Source: Tricholoma matsutake (Eukaryota > Basidiomycota > Agaricomycetes > Agaricales > Tricholomataceae). From it: a DNA stretch of 64,000 nucleotides. This document shows, one piece after another, positions 41,028 to 54,600 of this stretch (the stretch's first letter is position 1; each line of letters begins with the position of its first letter). The notes under the pieces are model-generated. The model did not search any database. It saw only the letters and a program-made list of their open reading frames with translations, and was not told the origin of the DNA. Where the stretch lies: NCBI GenBank assembly GCA_026075535.2, contig AP026546.1, forward strand, positions 1,302,001 through 1,366,000. Reading direction: 5' to 3'. The position numbers and the translations under genes are program-made.

Positions 41028-43841
41028 GGTGTGTGGAACAGGCAACCCCAGTCCAAGGCTAGTAAGATCCCAGCCAAGGGAGTATCAAATAATTTCAATT
41101 CAGATGTGGATTAATGTCTATTTTCTTTCTTGTCTGTATGCTCTGTTATATGGAATTCATATGATTTACATAGGTATCTAATGAAAATGTTCTTGGCTTT
41201 TGTTGCCTACAGGTACTTCTGTAGTCGATGGTTACATCTTTTCAAATCCTGTATATATTGTTGTTGATTCATTTGTATATTCAAGTTCTCTAGGCATCCA
41301 TTAGTATGGATATACTTCCCCAGTCCCAAGATGAAAAGGAGAAACTGACAATGGTTGTAGATTGAGGTCTCATGACACAACTTGAATTGATTTTTGTGAC
41401 AGTGAGTCACTTATATATTGCATCAATGTTTTTCCCACACTTTCTTGGGCTCCTGCTTGGATGGGTTTGGGATGCTCCTCCCTACAGGGTTGGACCAAGT
41501 CCCCTCACATCTGACTGTACTGACAGTTTCATATCCTGCTAGGTTTTCAATAACTACACTTCCTCTTGATGTCATTGTACATTCAATTTCTTTTCACAAT
41601 TCATATCATCTCGACTTTTCATTTTGGTAGAGGACAGTTGATCCACCAACATTATCTGTCTTATCAATGTTATCATCAATGGCCCTGGACATTGCTCTCC
41701 ACTATCCCCTTACCCTCCCCCCCCTCACCTCGCCCCTCCCTCCAATATCACCACTGGCGGCGCCCTTCAATCAGAAAGATGCAGATCATATTTATCTTTC
41801 ACCAATTCAGGTAGAAAGAGTCCAGATACAAAGCATTTATAAATTGACTTGTATGAAGATAAAGGAGTATCATCACACCATGCACACACACTAGTCATTG
41901 AGGAGATGGAACAGCATAGACAACTGGAGCGGGAACGTAAATGTGGAGGGCAACAGGAGCAGGGGAGAAGTGCCACGCTGAGCCTGGACACATGTCATAA
42001 TATTTTCCTCTCCACCTCCACCTACCCACAAACCATATTTGCACTCTCCCCCCCCCCCATGTCCTCGCCTCTCATACCATGCCACATCTTCTTCCCTGTG
42101 GGGCTAGCAATAGCATAGTCAACAAGGGTCATATCATGGTGGTGCTGTCTCTGAGTGCTCTGCAAGTGAGAAGGGGAGGAGAGGCGGGTCAGGCAGGAGA
42201 TTGGGAGATGGTCCCGCAAGGAAGAGGGGCCACAGAGACGATGAGAACTAGAATGCAGGGATTGGAGAAAAGAGGAGTCCAAGTGAGGATGAGGTATTTA
42301 TTGATGCAGGTTGTGAGTGAGGTATTGGATCCATATTATGACTGCAAGAGATGACACTCCACATATGCCATCGGTTTCTCTGCAGGAAATAGGTTAGATG
42401 AGACAAAGTAGCAGTGAGAAATAACATGAACCTATCAAATTTAGATGTGAGACAAGAGGACCATGCCTGCATCTCCTGGTTCATAAATCCATCCTTTGCT
42501 GGTCCAGATCCACAAGCTACAGGTGAGGCTTTTAGGCACCACAGAAGCAAGAGAAAGGTTCAAATGTGGTGTGTGATAAGTACCAATGTTGTGGGTTGTC
42601 TGGGCACATTAGGGTGTATTGGAACTCAAGCAGAGCTGAGAAAAGAATGGGGCATTAGAATGCTTGGTCAAGAAGTAGGCAGTTCAGATGATGACACTGT
42701 GACAAACCTCCCCCCATCATTGTTGTAGGTGCAGGTTGACAAACCAAAATAAGACTATAACTATGTGTGCAGAACCGAATCAAAAAACAAGTCATAAGCT
42801 GATGACAAAGTAGATCTCCAACCTTTACTGGGGGGAAGAGAGACTGAGGAATCCGCAAGTGGGAAACACAGCTGATCACTAGGACAGTCATTCTACTGAT
42901 GGAAACCATTGGTAGATGGCATGGCTTGCATATGTTCAGTATTGGGAAATGAGCAGGAAATCTGAGTTGGGGCATCTTGTATATGAGCAATGAGGAAAGA
43001 ATAAGGAAGTAGATATCATACCTTGCTCAAAGTAAATGATGGATACAACTGCAAAGCCACAGGAGTTAACATCAGCGGGGAGCAGAATCTGTCAATTTTG
43101 TCAGAGGAACCATAGCAGTCGACAGCAACTACTTGAAGCATAGATAAGGCAGCATCGATGGTTGTGAAGGAAGATGATATTTAAGCAGCCTGTTTCATGA
43201 AAATCATTTAGTCATGTATACAAAGAGTATAAGCAGTAGAAAAGGAATGAAAACATTTTGTAGATTGGATGATCAAAAGCGAGGCATCTATGTTCGATGT
43301 ACAACACCTCAACTGCATGCTCATGGTCAAAACCAAATTGGAAAAAAAATGATTCATAGTGGACGACAAAGTGGATCTCCAACATTTACTGGGAGGGCGA
43401 AAGTGAATAACCCACAAGTGGGATTTGTGGAGTAGACACCTTGCACATCGAGATTCACCTCGTGCACCAGTATTGAGAATTGGGAATTGGGGAATAAGGA
43501 TTCGAGGTTAACAAATCAAGGTTGGGGTGATGGGTTTAGGTTTGGGTGTGTGCGGGACACATGTTGGTATTGAGCAACAGGAGAAGGATGAAAAAGGGTA
43601 TAAATCATACCTGTCACTGGAGATGACATTGAGGGAGAACAACAGAGTTGTTCAAAGAAGACAATGTGGACCGCATCCATTATAAGAATGCAAAGAGCTG
43701 TGAGGATGAGTGTCAAATCAAAAAGTACATTTGAGAAGTACAATCAACAATATCGCCAAACAGACAGCTGCTTATGGCCACCTTCCCACTCTTACTCCTA
43801 CCACCATCTACATTGTCATCCATTACCCTGTACTACATGCC
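41028..43841. other. no gene seen; low-similarity local duplication
   Basis: ORFs here are short and unrecognised. One block is duplicated: AAGTAGATCTCCAACCTTTACTGG near 42800 resembles AAAGTGGATCTCCAACATTTACTGG near 43368, with CACAAGTGGG-like words after each. A C-run lies near 42048. No RNA gene was recognised. Confidence 0.4.
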
Positions 43842-45138
43842 TCCCTCCACATACATGACTAGATTCAGACCAAGGTTGAAGACAGCAGTGCCCTCAGAGT
43901 TGGGTATGGACATTGATCCAGGGTTCATCAGTGACAATGATTACAGTATCAGCAGGTCAGAGGGAGGAGGGAGTGGCATATCCAGTGAGAGTTGTTATTC
44001 AGACTCACTATTTGTAAATGGTCTGGGCTGTACCTCAGGCAAAAAAGGGCAGTCCTCAGTGCAGAAGAGTGGAAAGCAGCAGGTTTGAGGTGTGGAAGCT
44101 ACAACAGTGTGGTCACAGGCAGCTTCTGTTCCCTTACCACAAAATCCTGGTGGATTTGAATTCCTCAAGCTTGAATCCTATGTTTGTCACTGTACTGGCA
44201 GCCAACAACCTACATTCAAGTCAGATAGAACCTTGGCCACTGCACCTGGTGACTGCAAAGTTCTAGCCTACTTTGATTTGGTCTTCTTGACCACTTTCCA
44301 GTTTGTTTTCTGTCCTGCACATAACCAGATCATTCCTATGTCAGAGTGGGCAACTCATGTCAGGCGCTGCCATCTTGACTGGTGCTCAAGCACCAAAAAA
44401 ATTGACTGTGCTCAAATGGTGAAACATGTGGCTGACAGCCACAACCTCAGTATCAACCAGACTTCAAAGGATCTGAATCTCCCCCATGAAATTGATGAGC
44501 CCCTCTCAGACCAAGAATCATTTCATATCAAGTTGAACTATAAATGCCCTCCTGGTTGTGGTAACTGGATGGCTGAAGACAAAGGTTCAAATATCCCAGA
44601 GCGATTCATCTGCAAAAAACATATACATAGCAATTGCCTCAAAGGACCATGTTCTCAATTCAGAGATATTGATCTTGGTGAACCATGCTGGATTCACAAA
44701 GTCAAAATCTCAAGTGTGAACACAGATCAATATCATAGTTTGGTTCTACCACATGGGTGGGAGGGAGGGACAGTGGCAAGCACTCCAGTGCCAATTGATG
44801 GACCACAGTTGGGCAATTCTTCACCATTAGCAGCATTAGTGGACCCACAAGATTGGCCTCTATTACTTGGTTGGATTGATTATGATTGGGAAATCTCTGC
44901 TGGTGATCATGTCACTGCTCTGTGGAGTTTGATCAAACTGCCACATTGCAACTGCAAAAGGACATCTCAAACTTCTCACTTGCACTTTTTAGACAAGGGG
45001 CTGCAGCTTGTCTACCATGCACTTGCAAAGTATTTCAAAACTGCAATGTTGTTCATACACCAAAAACATCAGACTGTGGTAGATGCTATTACCCTCAGGT
45101 GTGTTCTCTGCCATTCAAGTGGTAATAACTATATATAA
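43842..45138 (+). pseudogene. OrsD/RecQ-helicase-associated-like zinc-finger protein, N-terminal part (split by gypsy B)
   Basis: The N-terminus (43855-44087) is Ser/Gly/Asp-rich (MDIDPGFISDNDYSISRSEG). A possible GT...AG intron (about 44086-44121) leads to the 44092-45138 frame. Here CPAHNQIIPMSEWATHVRRC followed by His forms a Cys-x2-His...His-x3-Cys-His cluster, resembling OrsD-type (DUF3505) fingers that precede helicases in mushrooms. More Cys-rich blocks follow (YKCPPGCGNWM, FICKKHIHSNCLKGPCSQF). A frame change near 44925 shifts the reading to a block ending CGRCYYPQVCSLPFKW. The continuation resumes at 51192 after gypsy B. No helicase motor is seen. The assignment is tentative. Confidence 0.4.
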
Positions 45139-45212
45139 TGCTGTTAATAGCCCAAAGTATGCTAAATTTCAAATTCTGTCTGATGGCAAAATATTGGAAT
45201 ACTGCCAGCCAT

Positions 45213-45638
45213 TATAAGGGCAACCTAAGCCTCTAGCAAAGGGAAATCCAAAGTTAAAATTATACTACATAATACAGGGATTGGGGACACACCTAGCAAA
45301 GGGAAATCCGAAGAGAAAACTCTAAGGATCCCTTTGCCGATGCCCAGTATATGTGAAGACGACAAAAATCAAATAATAACCTAAAAATAGAAAAGGCAGA
45401 GATAGGCAGATCAAGGCTGCCGAATGACATCATACCAAGGGGTAGGTGTTGGAAGGGGTGCTCTGCCTCTAAATATAAAAGTGTCAACATGTCCAAACAT
45501 GATGGAAAGGGAAAATTAGTAATAAAATCCAGAAAAATCATAGAAAATGAAGAATAGAAGGAAATGAAGTGAGGAAAAATATAGAACAAATGGAAAAAAT
45601 AGGAGAAACACACAGGGCACCTCCCTAGTCCCCTTACA
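45213..45638 (-). repeat. 3' LTR, gypsy B
   Basis: A 426-base LTR, abutted on the right by the polypurine tract (on minus, AGATAGGGGGTAA). Confidence 0.92.
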
Positions 45639-45673
45639 TTACCCCCTATCTAAGATGCATCGCCCCGATGCAT

Positions 45674-48600
45674 TCAAAATTGCATACAACCAAAGTCTGT
45701 GACTTGAATGCGACGTGGTGCAACAGTGTGCCATTGGTGGAATTCCTTGATTAACAGAGGGGCATTCACATCAGACTCTTCGACCCATGAGTTCTCCTCA
45801 TACCTATAACCCTTCCAATGCACCAAATAGTTTTCCTCGATGCAAACGGCTGTCCAAGATTGACTCAACTTTGTATTGGGGTTCTCCCTTGATCACTGTA
45901 GGTGGTGGTGGTGGGTGTGAGTGGCATCCCGGGAATGGATCTGCAGGAGCTGGAAGCAGTTTGATGACATGGAAGATGGGGTGGAGTCTGGACATGGAGG
46001 CTGGGTGGCATAGATGATAGGCATGCGTTCCAACACACTTGACAATGGGGAAAGGCCCCAGGAAGCAATGAGCCAGTTTCTTGGATGGACATGTAGTGGA
46101 AATATCACTGGAGTCAAGGTAAACTCGATCACCAACCTTGAACTGAGGGGTCAGAGAATGGCGTTGGTTGTAAAATTGCGCCATGCCGTCCTTCACCTTT
46201 GCTAAGGCTGCCATTGCCTCCTCCAAGCTATCCCACATGTGTTCTGTGAACTCATTCATGGTCTAATGTGTGAGGGAGTTTGGCGAGGTTCAAATCCCAT
46301 GCGTGGATGTCGTCCAGTGTCTAAGAGGAAAGGGGTCTGTTGAGTGGAGGCATGGACATGGTTGTTGTAACTGAACTCGGCCAAGGGAAGAAGATCATCC
46401 CAATCATCCTGGTGTTCATTGACAAAGATGCAGATGTACTGCTCCAGTTCCTGGTTGACTCGCTCTATCTGGCCATCAGTTTTTGGGTGATAAGCAGTTG
46501 AAGCAAGGAGTTTGATCCCCAGGAGTCGGTACAGCTCATGAGTTAACTCTGCCATGAACTGAGGGCCATGATCCGAGAGGAAGTTCATGTAATTTCCACA
46601 CATGGTGGAGGTAGAGTCGGGCGGCACCCAGGGCACTGACAGTGGTGTGAGTGGGAATGAAGTGAGCACATTTTCCCACTGAATCAACTGTGCACATCAC
46701 CACATCAAACCCATTTGACTCTGGCAACTCCACCACAAAGTCGACGCTGACAACATCCCAATGACTCTCTGGAACAGGGAGAGGGTGTAGCTCACCAATA
46801 GGCTTGTGACGAGGAACCTTGGTGCATAAGCAAAGGTCACAAGTGCAACAATACTAACCAATGAGCCATGACATTTGTGGCCACCAATAGTTCCGTGAGG
46901 TGAGCTCCATGTCCAGGATGGCCAGCAATCTGTGAGTCATGGTGTTGGGATATGATGTGCCAGCCAAGGTCTGGGTCATTGGGGACATAGATGCGATCCT
47001 TGAAATACAACAAGTCCTCCTTTTCAGCCCACTCTGCCACATGCAAGGAAAGGGTGAATCCCTTCCTCAGGTCTTTCACAGCTCGGGCAACAACATCCTC
47101 ATGTAAACTGCTATGGTTTGCATGATGAATGTCACATAGGATGTCCCGCTCCTCACCCTGGGGTGCAATGCCTTCCAGTGCCCAAATGGTGAACAGGTCT
47201 GGCTGCAACAACACAATGTTTTGGTTGTCATCGCTGCCATCCTCATGGTCTGCATGTCAGGAGAGGGCATCGGTCTTCCCCATGCTGTGACCTGGATGGT
47301 GGTGCAAGAAGAAGTCGAATCTGGATAGATACAGGGACCAATGAGCTTGACGATGGTTCAATTTCTTGGCCATCATAAAGTACTCGAGATTCTTGTGATC
47401 CATCCAAATTTCTACCTTGTGTTGGGCACCCTCGAGGAAGTGTCACCACTCCTCAAGCACACACATTATGGCCAACATCTCCTTGTCATGCATCTTGTAA
47501 TTTCCCTCTACATCACTAAGGCTTTTGGAGTAGAACACAACAGGATGCCACTTCTAGTTCTCCAGAGACTGCTGAGACAACACGGTGCCTGTTGCAAAGT
47601 CAGAACTGTCAGCTTCTACATGAAAAGGATTGTCAGCAAAGGTAAGGATGGGAGTGGAAGTGACCATCTCTTTAAGCCTTTTGAATGCCTCCTGTTGTGC
47701 ATTATCCACCTCCATGCCTCCTTTCCTGTCAAGTCGAACAGTGGTCGTGCTTGATGTGAGAAATCCTTGATAAAACACTGATAGAAATTGATGAAGCCCA
47801 GGAAAGACTGCACCTCTTTCTTGTTTGTGGGCATCAGCCAAGCTGTGACCCTGTTCACCTTCATAGGATCCATCTACACTTGACCCTCTGAGATAATCAG
47901 GCCAAGGTACTTGATCTTGGTCTTCTCAAACTCACATTTGTCCTGACAAAGGTAGAGTTTGTACCATTGAAGCTGTTCTAGGATGAGGCACATGATGCAA
48001 TGGTGCTCTTCAACTGTGCGAGTGAAGATGAGGATGTCGTCAAGATAGATGCAGACAACACTTTTGAGGATGAGGTTGTGGAAGATGTCGTTCATCATGG
48101 TCTGAAAGGTGGCAGGGCTATTAGTAAGGCCAAAGAACATGACAAGCAGTTCAAAAAGACCACTGTTGGTACGACAGGCTGCCTTCCAGTCATCTCCCTC
48201 CTTTATCCTCCCATTATTGTAGCCCCAATGGACATTGAGCTTGGTGAAGTATCGGGCTTGATGGAGCTGGTTTACAAGTTCAGAGATGAGGGGTAGTGGG
48301 TAGCGATTTTTGACTGTGATGTTGTTGAGCCTTCTGTAGTCTTGAACTGGTCGAAGTGAGCCATCCTTCTTCTTGACAAATAAAAAGGGAGAGGCCATGG
48401 GTCACTTCAATGGTCGAATACATCCAGAGGCTAGGTGCTCATCAATGAACTGGTCAAGCTATCATTGTTCTTCAGGAGAGAGAGGATAGACCTTGCAGGA
48501 TGAAGGGGTTGCACCGGGGGTGAGTTTGATCACATGATACCATGGCTTGCATGCAGGAAGAGAGTCAAACAACTCCTTGGAGAACACATCTTCAAACTCA

Positions 48601-49411
48601 TGAAGATGAGGAGTAAGGAATTAGTAGAGGATTTAGCAGCGTTGTTTTTGTGGAAGTCCTTGGTGAGGCATTGGGATATGCTTGATGTAGCACACACCTC
48701 GTGCAATGAGCAAATCGCAGTGTAGAAGATCCAATCACCCTCCTCCACTTCCTCTGGGTCCTCATCATCATCATCCGAGTCTGGCATCAGATCAGGAATC
48801 CCTTCCAACTCCACTTCAGGTATAGGCAGGGGTCTGGCATGACACTTCTGAGTATGTCATATCGCTGCCTTCTGTCCATGATGTTCTCGCCTGGCTTCTG
48901 TGAAACAAGTCCGACAGCGGGATGGACATCAGCTCATGGTAACCTCCCTGGTACACCAGTCAACCTCTGGGTTATGGTCTCAAAGCCATGGATAGCCAAT
49001 AATCACCTTTTGCTTTCCTAATTGAGCGACAGCAAAAAGGGCATGCTCACTATGATCTTTGTAATGAAGAACCAGGTCTAAAACCTCTCAGATGGCACCA
49101 GCTTCATTTGGGGATCCATCCACATTATACACAGGTATTGGACATGAGAGTGAGTCAGTATTTAGGTGATGTTGTTGCATGAGATGGGCATCAATGAAGT
49201 GACCGGTTGCACCAGAGTCCAGGAGTGCAGAGACACCAAGTATCTGTCCAGTGTTGGTCATCTTCAGTTCAATTGCTAGATTCAAGGAATGTGTAGAGGG
49301 AGTGGATGCAACAATATACTTGTGTGGTAGTTTACGCTCCCATGATTTAATTTTGGGGCATGGAGCAGAAGGAGAGATAGGGAGAGCAGGTACGTCTTCA
49401 GCTGACTTCAA
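45674..49411 (-). pseudogene. pol (protease to chromodomain), gypsy B
   Basis: Minus-strand order: protease LLDSGATGHFIDAHLM (about 49200, intact DSGATG); [22 protein letters not shown] (about 48380), motif [12 protein letters not shown] (about 48240), where the catalytic Asp is Asn, and [17 protein letters not shown] (about 48040), with YLDD intact; RNase H FHVEADSSDFATGTVLSQQS (about 47600); a second block with the H2C2 finger HHDSQIAGHPGH (about 46930); integrase core (46256-46687) with SDHGPQFMAELTHELYRLLG and YHPKTDGQIERVNQELEQYI; the C-terminal SH3-like part VYLDSSDISTTCPSKKLAHC (about 46100); and a chromodomain [20 protein letters not shown] (about 45830). Some stops are shared with copy A (after LEEW), others are private. 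Confidence 0.88.
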
Positions 49412-49634
49412 AGGGTCAGAGAGAGGGGAGCAGTCATAGAAATGGATTTGTTCTCCAGGGATTCAACTGACAAGATTTCAAAGCAGTTATGGACAGGCAG
49501 TGAGGGCTTATGATTCACTCGCTGCAAATAGGAAAATCCTGCTCCTCTACAACTTCCAACTTAATCTCCTCTGTAACCTGATCCTTCGCTTCCTCAACAT
49601 CTACAAGTCCCAACAAGTCTTGGAAAAGCTTGTC

Positions 49635-50720
49635 TCACCCCTCAGGGGTGAGCATGCGGATATCCTGACAATGGGGACATGCTCCAGCCCTGTGTCCAGG
49701 TTCCCCACAATGGTAGCAGAGATCCAACCTATGTGCATGGCTGCGGGCTGCATCAACATCCATTGGTACTGGGACATTGGCAGCTGGTGTGGGAGTTGGA
49801 TGAACAGGAATGTGGTTAAGGCAGGGAAGGGTTCGATTGAAGGTGTAGGGTGCATGAGTGGTAGTTGGAGCATGGAATGCAGCATTAAATACCACATTTG
49901 TGAGTCGGTTCTCGTCACAGAGGAAAGCAGCTTCATACCAAGCAAAGATATCATTGTCTGCTGGGTGTCCTTCCAACATCTGTGCAATCTGGTCCTGAAT
50001 TTCTCGGTTGAGCCCCCATTGGAACTTCACCACCACTGGTAGCCCACTCCCATATCCTGCCATGTCCACCAAATCCTTGAACTCATTGATATAGTCGTCC
50101 ATGGATTGATGTGCCTGGTGTTAAGAGGATGACTCAAGTCATGTCACTGCTTGGTGGTGTTCATTGAGGGGACAAAAGTGGCATACGAACTCAGCTTGAA
50201 AGTCACCCCAAGTGGAGAAAGGTAGAGAACCGAGTTCTTTAGTTTGATGCAGGATACAGTCCACATAGAGATATGCATGTTCAGATTTCATGTATGTGAA
50301 GGCCCAATAAAATTTTGCAGCCTCATTGATGAATTGATGCAACTGGAGACTGATGTATAACTCACAGGAATTAAGGAATGCATGTCCCTGCACACATGCA
50401 CCATTAAATCCAGTGGGGGGGGGACAGTTTGATCTGGGTGCATTCCTTCGTGGGCGCATTTGGCAGTACGTTGTTGTTGGGTGTGCTTGGAGTCATAAAG
50501 GGAAAATATTGGTCATAGGGTTAGTCTGGAGGGTCCTATGCGCACATTCCGGAAACATTGCTTTCAAGTGCGTCGAAGTGTTCTGATGTGTCCATGTCGC
50601 TAGGGGGCACATTTGGCAAAAATGGTGGCGTAATAAAGGCGAGACTATCTGGAACAGTGTGTAGGGACTCTGTTGAGCTTTGGGAAGCATCATCCAGTCT
50701 GTACCTGCCTACCTTGGGCA
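49635..50720 (-). pseudogene. gag, gypsy B
   Basis: The best-preserved gag of the family. The capsid reads GFNGACVQGHAFLNSCELYI (about 50400), and the second half DYINEFKDLVDMAGYGSGLP (about 50095). The C-terminal CCHC knuckle is CYHCGEPGHRAGACP (about 49710), preceded by PVPMDVDAARSHAHRLD. Two frame changes separate the N-terminal part (50493-50693), the capsid (50139-50459) and the C-terminal part (49635-50102). Confidence 0.8.
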
Positions 50721-50761
50721 GTGTGTTTGCGATTTTCGTGCCTTAGGGGAGAGTTTTCTAC

Positions 50762-51186
50762 TATAAGGGCAACCTAAGCCTCTAGCAAAGGGAAATCCAA
50801 AGTTAAAATTATACTACATAATACAGGGATTGGGGACACACCTAGCAAAGGGAAATCTGAAGATAAAACTCTAAGGATCCCTTTGCTGATGCCCAGTATA
50901 TGTGAAGATGACAAAAATCAAATAATAACCTAAAAATAGAAAAGGTGGAGATAGGCAGATCAAGGCTGCCGAATGACATCATACCAAGGGGTAGGTGTTG
51001 GAAGGGGTGCTCTGCCTCTAAATATAAAAGTGTCAACATGTACAAACATGATGGAAAGGGAAAATTAGTAATAAAATCCAAAAAATCATAGAAAATGAAG
51101 AATAGAAGGAAATGAAGTGAGGAAAAATATAGAACAAATGTAAAAAATAGGAGAAACACACAGGGCACCTCCCTAGTCCCCTTACA
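50762..51186 (-). repeat. 5' LTR, gypsy B
   Basis: A 425-base LTR. On the minus strand it is followed by GTAGAAAACTCTCCCCTAAG, identical to the post-LTR sequence of copy A. Confidence 0.92.
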
Positions 51187-51191
51187 GCCAT

Positions 51192-53523
51192 TTATTATGG
51201 TTATATCCATGATGCTGCAATTTATCCACTCTGTTACCACCTCTCATAGAAAGAGGTTTGGCCTATTCAAACTCAGGGGTATCAACACACAGGTCATGGC
51301 AGCAGTCCATCTGGATCACTTGATTGCTCAGGATGACATACCTGAAAATGACCTTGACTGGGCTACTCATAAAGTTCTTGAAACCTTGCTCAAGCCTTCT
51401 GGTCTAGGGAGCTGGCCAGTTGATTGTCCTACAGATCAAATGTCTTTTTTGTGGGCATTTCTGTCTAGAGATCATTACCAGCTTGTAAAAGATTTGTCAA
51501 CACTTTTGACAGGTTGCAAGTTTGGATTTCAATGCATACAAATACATTGTGCCCGCATACAAGCACAAAACAGGCTTCCAGATGCTTCATTTTATGACAA
51601 AGACCTTACTGGTGATGAGAATGAAATAGAAGATGATGAAGATGAAGATGAAGATGAAGATGGAGATGGAGATGAAGGTGGTGATGTTGACTCAGAACAG
51701 ATAGAACATTCAAGTATCAACTTCCATGAACCAGACCTAGAGACCCTTCTTGCTAAAATAAATGATATAGATCCTGGAGGTGTGTGGTACAAACTGCATA
51801 ATCTTTTTTGTCCTCATGCAAATATGCAGATATCATGGATGGGCAGGATTGTCCCCAAATCAGTGGTGCTGGACCATCAGAATTACATGAGCATGAGCAA
51901 GAGCTTAATGACAATTTAATTTTACAGTGAGTTCATTTAGTACTTCCCAACATTTTGCTAAAACTAGTTAGAATCTTGACTGAGGAGCAATATTGGTTGT
52001 CACATAAACCACAAAACCTAGAGTCAACTCCATATAGCCACATTACACACATCCAATTCATCATAGGACCATATGCATGCTCTGATGGTACTGTGATGCA
52101 CTTTAACATCAGCAAAGATGGCCAGACAGTCTCCTACTCAAAGGATAGAGTAACTTGGCATGATATCAACTACCAGAAATGGTCCACTCTCATTCTGGAG
52201 ATTATTTCCAGGATAAAGGACAAGGTAGCTGACCAAATGCCAGCTGGTATGACCATCTCCAATTTAACAGATCATCCAATCTATCAAAGAAGGCACCACA
52301 CAAACAGGATAGAAATAAAGCTCATGTAGAGCTGACCACCAGAGAATTTCACAAGGCAAGGATGTCTCCATCAGCTCACTCACATAGATGGTACTCTCAA
52401 CAAGGACAAGGTACACAGATATATCCAAAATGACCAAGAGATCAAAGGATTACTGTGTGCTCTTCTCTCCAGCTGTAATGCTGTGCCCATGTGCCCATGG
52501 TAGTTTGGTTCAATTCTTTTTGACTCCTGCAAAGAATCAGACCACAACTTATGGATGGTCAGTGGTTGATTTGTTGCTGGTAAACCAAGGGCAAAACAGA
52601 TCCACCTCACATTTGCTGATACATTATTCTGGCTTCCTCAAGACATTACCTCAGAGCTAATTTCACTGCTCTACTATCAGCAACCTTTTATTGGGTTCCT
52701 TCTCAATAGGCAAAACACTCTGGATCACCTCTATGCCTCACATATCTGGGCAACACCTCCAACCATCCCATGCAAAAAAGAGCTCAAGGTCTGGAATGGT
52801 ACAGCTGCCAATCAACATGTTAAAACTCTGACCCAGCAAATTATTGGCTCACCTGTTGACCCATCATTAATGTGCCAGTCATCTGAAGCTCGCCTGAGAC
52901 ATAAGATTCCTACCTTATTTCAGATTTTCCACTCCTGCCAGAACTTGCAGCTAGAGGAAGGCAGTTATAGGCACAAATCATGCCTTGAATTGTATGCCAA
53001 CAATCATGGCTTAGCAGCACTAGCTCATGCAGCAGATATACCTGCAGATCGTGCATCAGCATGCTTAACAATCAGTGATATTTGGCAATCTATGCATAAA
53101 ATTGAAGTTGCAGATCCAATATGGCAACCAATGGTCACAAACTCTTATATATTTCCAACAGACACCTATGATGCTTTGGCATACTTGGAAGTACAGAATC
53201 TGATGATTATTGCACAGACCACCTCTCAGGTATCCTTTGATATTGATAGCCTCACTAGAGGTATCAAATGTCTGACAGATATTGAGGCATTGGAAGCAAA
53301 TGTATGTTCTCTAATACTTCAAGACCACATTGCATCTCATTTTCAAATACAGGCTGGAATTGCTCCAAATGTATCTGCAGCCAGTAAATGCTTCTTGCAC
53401 ATTATTCACATTATTTTGTTTGGCAAAGGAGGACCCCCATATGGGCAAACTCCACCTATTGGTGGAATTCTATTTTGTGATATAGTGAAGGCAGGAGCAA
53501 TGGTGAGCCCCATTACATGGTAG
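51192..53523 (+). pseudogene. OrsD/helicase-associated-like protein, continuation after gypsy B
   Basis: The plus-strand reading resumes one base after the GCCAT duplication. Blocks: 51197-51919 with an acidic run (DDEDEDEDEDGDGDEGGD, about 51640-51690) and GVWYKLHNLFCPHANMQISW; 51955-52329 (ILTEEQYWLSHKPQNLESTP, DRVTWHDINYQKWSTLILEI); a middle block about 52600-52880 (SLLYYQQPFIGFLLNRQNTL, DHLYASHIWATPPT); and 52870-53523 (RHKIPTLFQIFHSCQNLQLE, LAALAHAADIPADRASACLT, ending KGGPPYGQTPPIGGILFCDI). The pattern recalls long helicase-linked repeats at fungal chromosome ends. Stops and frame changes remain and no Walker motif was found. Function unknown. Confidence 0.4.
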
Positions 53524-54600
53524 TAAGCAAGCTCATGCTCTGACAGTTCATGATGGTACAGATTCTTTATACATCAGACAGAAAGAACATAGTGCCATTA
53601 TTTAAAGACACCTGTAAGGATCAGAGTTACTTACATAAACCAGGTGCTTAGCCAGAGGTGGAAAGGAGATATGCCTTGGAGTGCTGTCAGTGCTGCAGTT
53701 TTTGACATTCACCCTACAACTAGTACAGAGTTGACTATGGCAACTGTGGCATTGCTGGATATGGAGATTTAATTTCAATAAATAGGTTGCTCTACTAGTT
53801 AATGCACAGACTATTGTTATAACCGCAACTATGCCTTCATTCTACACTCAATATTCTTGTTCTAACATCTTTCCAACTTGGAATCTTGTTCCAATTTGAG
53901 TGGTACATGTGTGCACTCACATGGTGTCCACATTTCTCTTGCGTGCCCCATTCTCTTCTGCACCTTCCACATGCTTGCTCCATATTTCCACATCACTTCC
54001 CTGAATTGTGCACATTGACCCATGATCTCACCATGGTTGAGTCCTCCCCACACTTTGGCAATGTTCTCTCAGTTACCCATGTTGTCCCGCACGTTCTATT
54101 TCTATTTGTATTTTCTATTTTGATCTCTATTTGATTTTACTATATGAAATTATGTTATGGCTTCTCTGTTCCACACTATCTTTAGTTGCTACCTATGTTC
54201 CATATTTGCTTAATAGTCTATAGTATTGTTTGTAGTACCTTAGTCTGGTAATTGCACTCAATTGACAACTCTGCACATACATGAGCACACTAGTCTCAGC
54301 TTGCTCATTGCTTCCAACATTCTCCAAAGTTATGGACACACATAGGTGCAGAGAGGTGCAGCTCACTGCACTTGTGTAGCTGAAGCCAAGTCTGCTATGC
54401 TCTCATAGGTCATTGTGCAACTCGCTTGCTTCGTGTACACATTGTGCTCTACTCACATGGTTGTCTTCCACTAGGTCATAGATTTTCCCATTATCTGCCT
54501 TACCCTACATCCGTCTCTCTCACCTGTCTCAGATCATAACAACTATATTCTATTCAAAACTGTTGAAGCATGAGAGGACACAAGGAGCAAAATAGAAACT
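53524..54600. other. no gene seen after the OrsD-like fragment
   Basis: A plus reading near 53640-53775 (LSQRWKGDMPWSAVSAAVFD) may be a last exon of the fragment above. From 53880 the sequence is His/Cys/Leu-biased low complexity, with only short ORFs on both strands and no recognised feature. Confidence 0.35.

Larger units (their letters stand above)
45213..51186 (-). mobile_element. Ty3/gypsy chromodomain retrotransposon, copy B
   Basis: Minus-strand element of the same family as copy A. LTRs are at 45213-45638 and 50762-51186, both reading TGTAAGGGG...CCCTTATA on the minus strand. The duplication GCCAT is at 45208-45212 and 51187-51191. The two LTRs are very similar. The polypurine tract lies at 45639-45652 (TTACCCCCTATCT on plus). 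It is inserted in the OrsD-like gene. All pol domains are present but carry stops and a lost RT motif A Asp. Confidence 0.93.

Noticed and set aside
51592..51792. Ser-rich minus-strand ORF
   Set aside because: It is the reverse complement of the acidic Asp/Glu run in the OrsD-like fragment.
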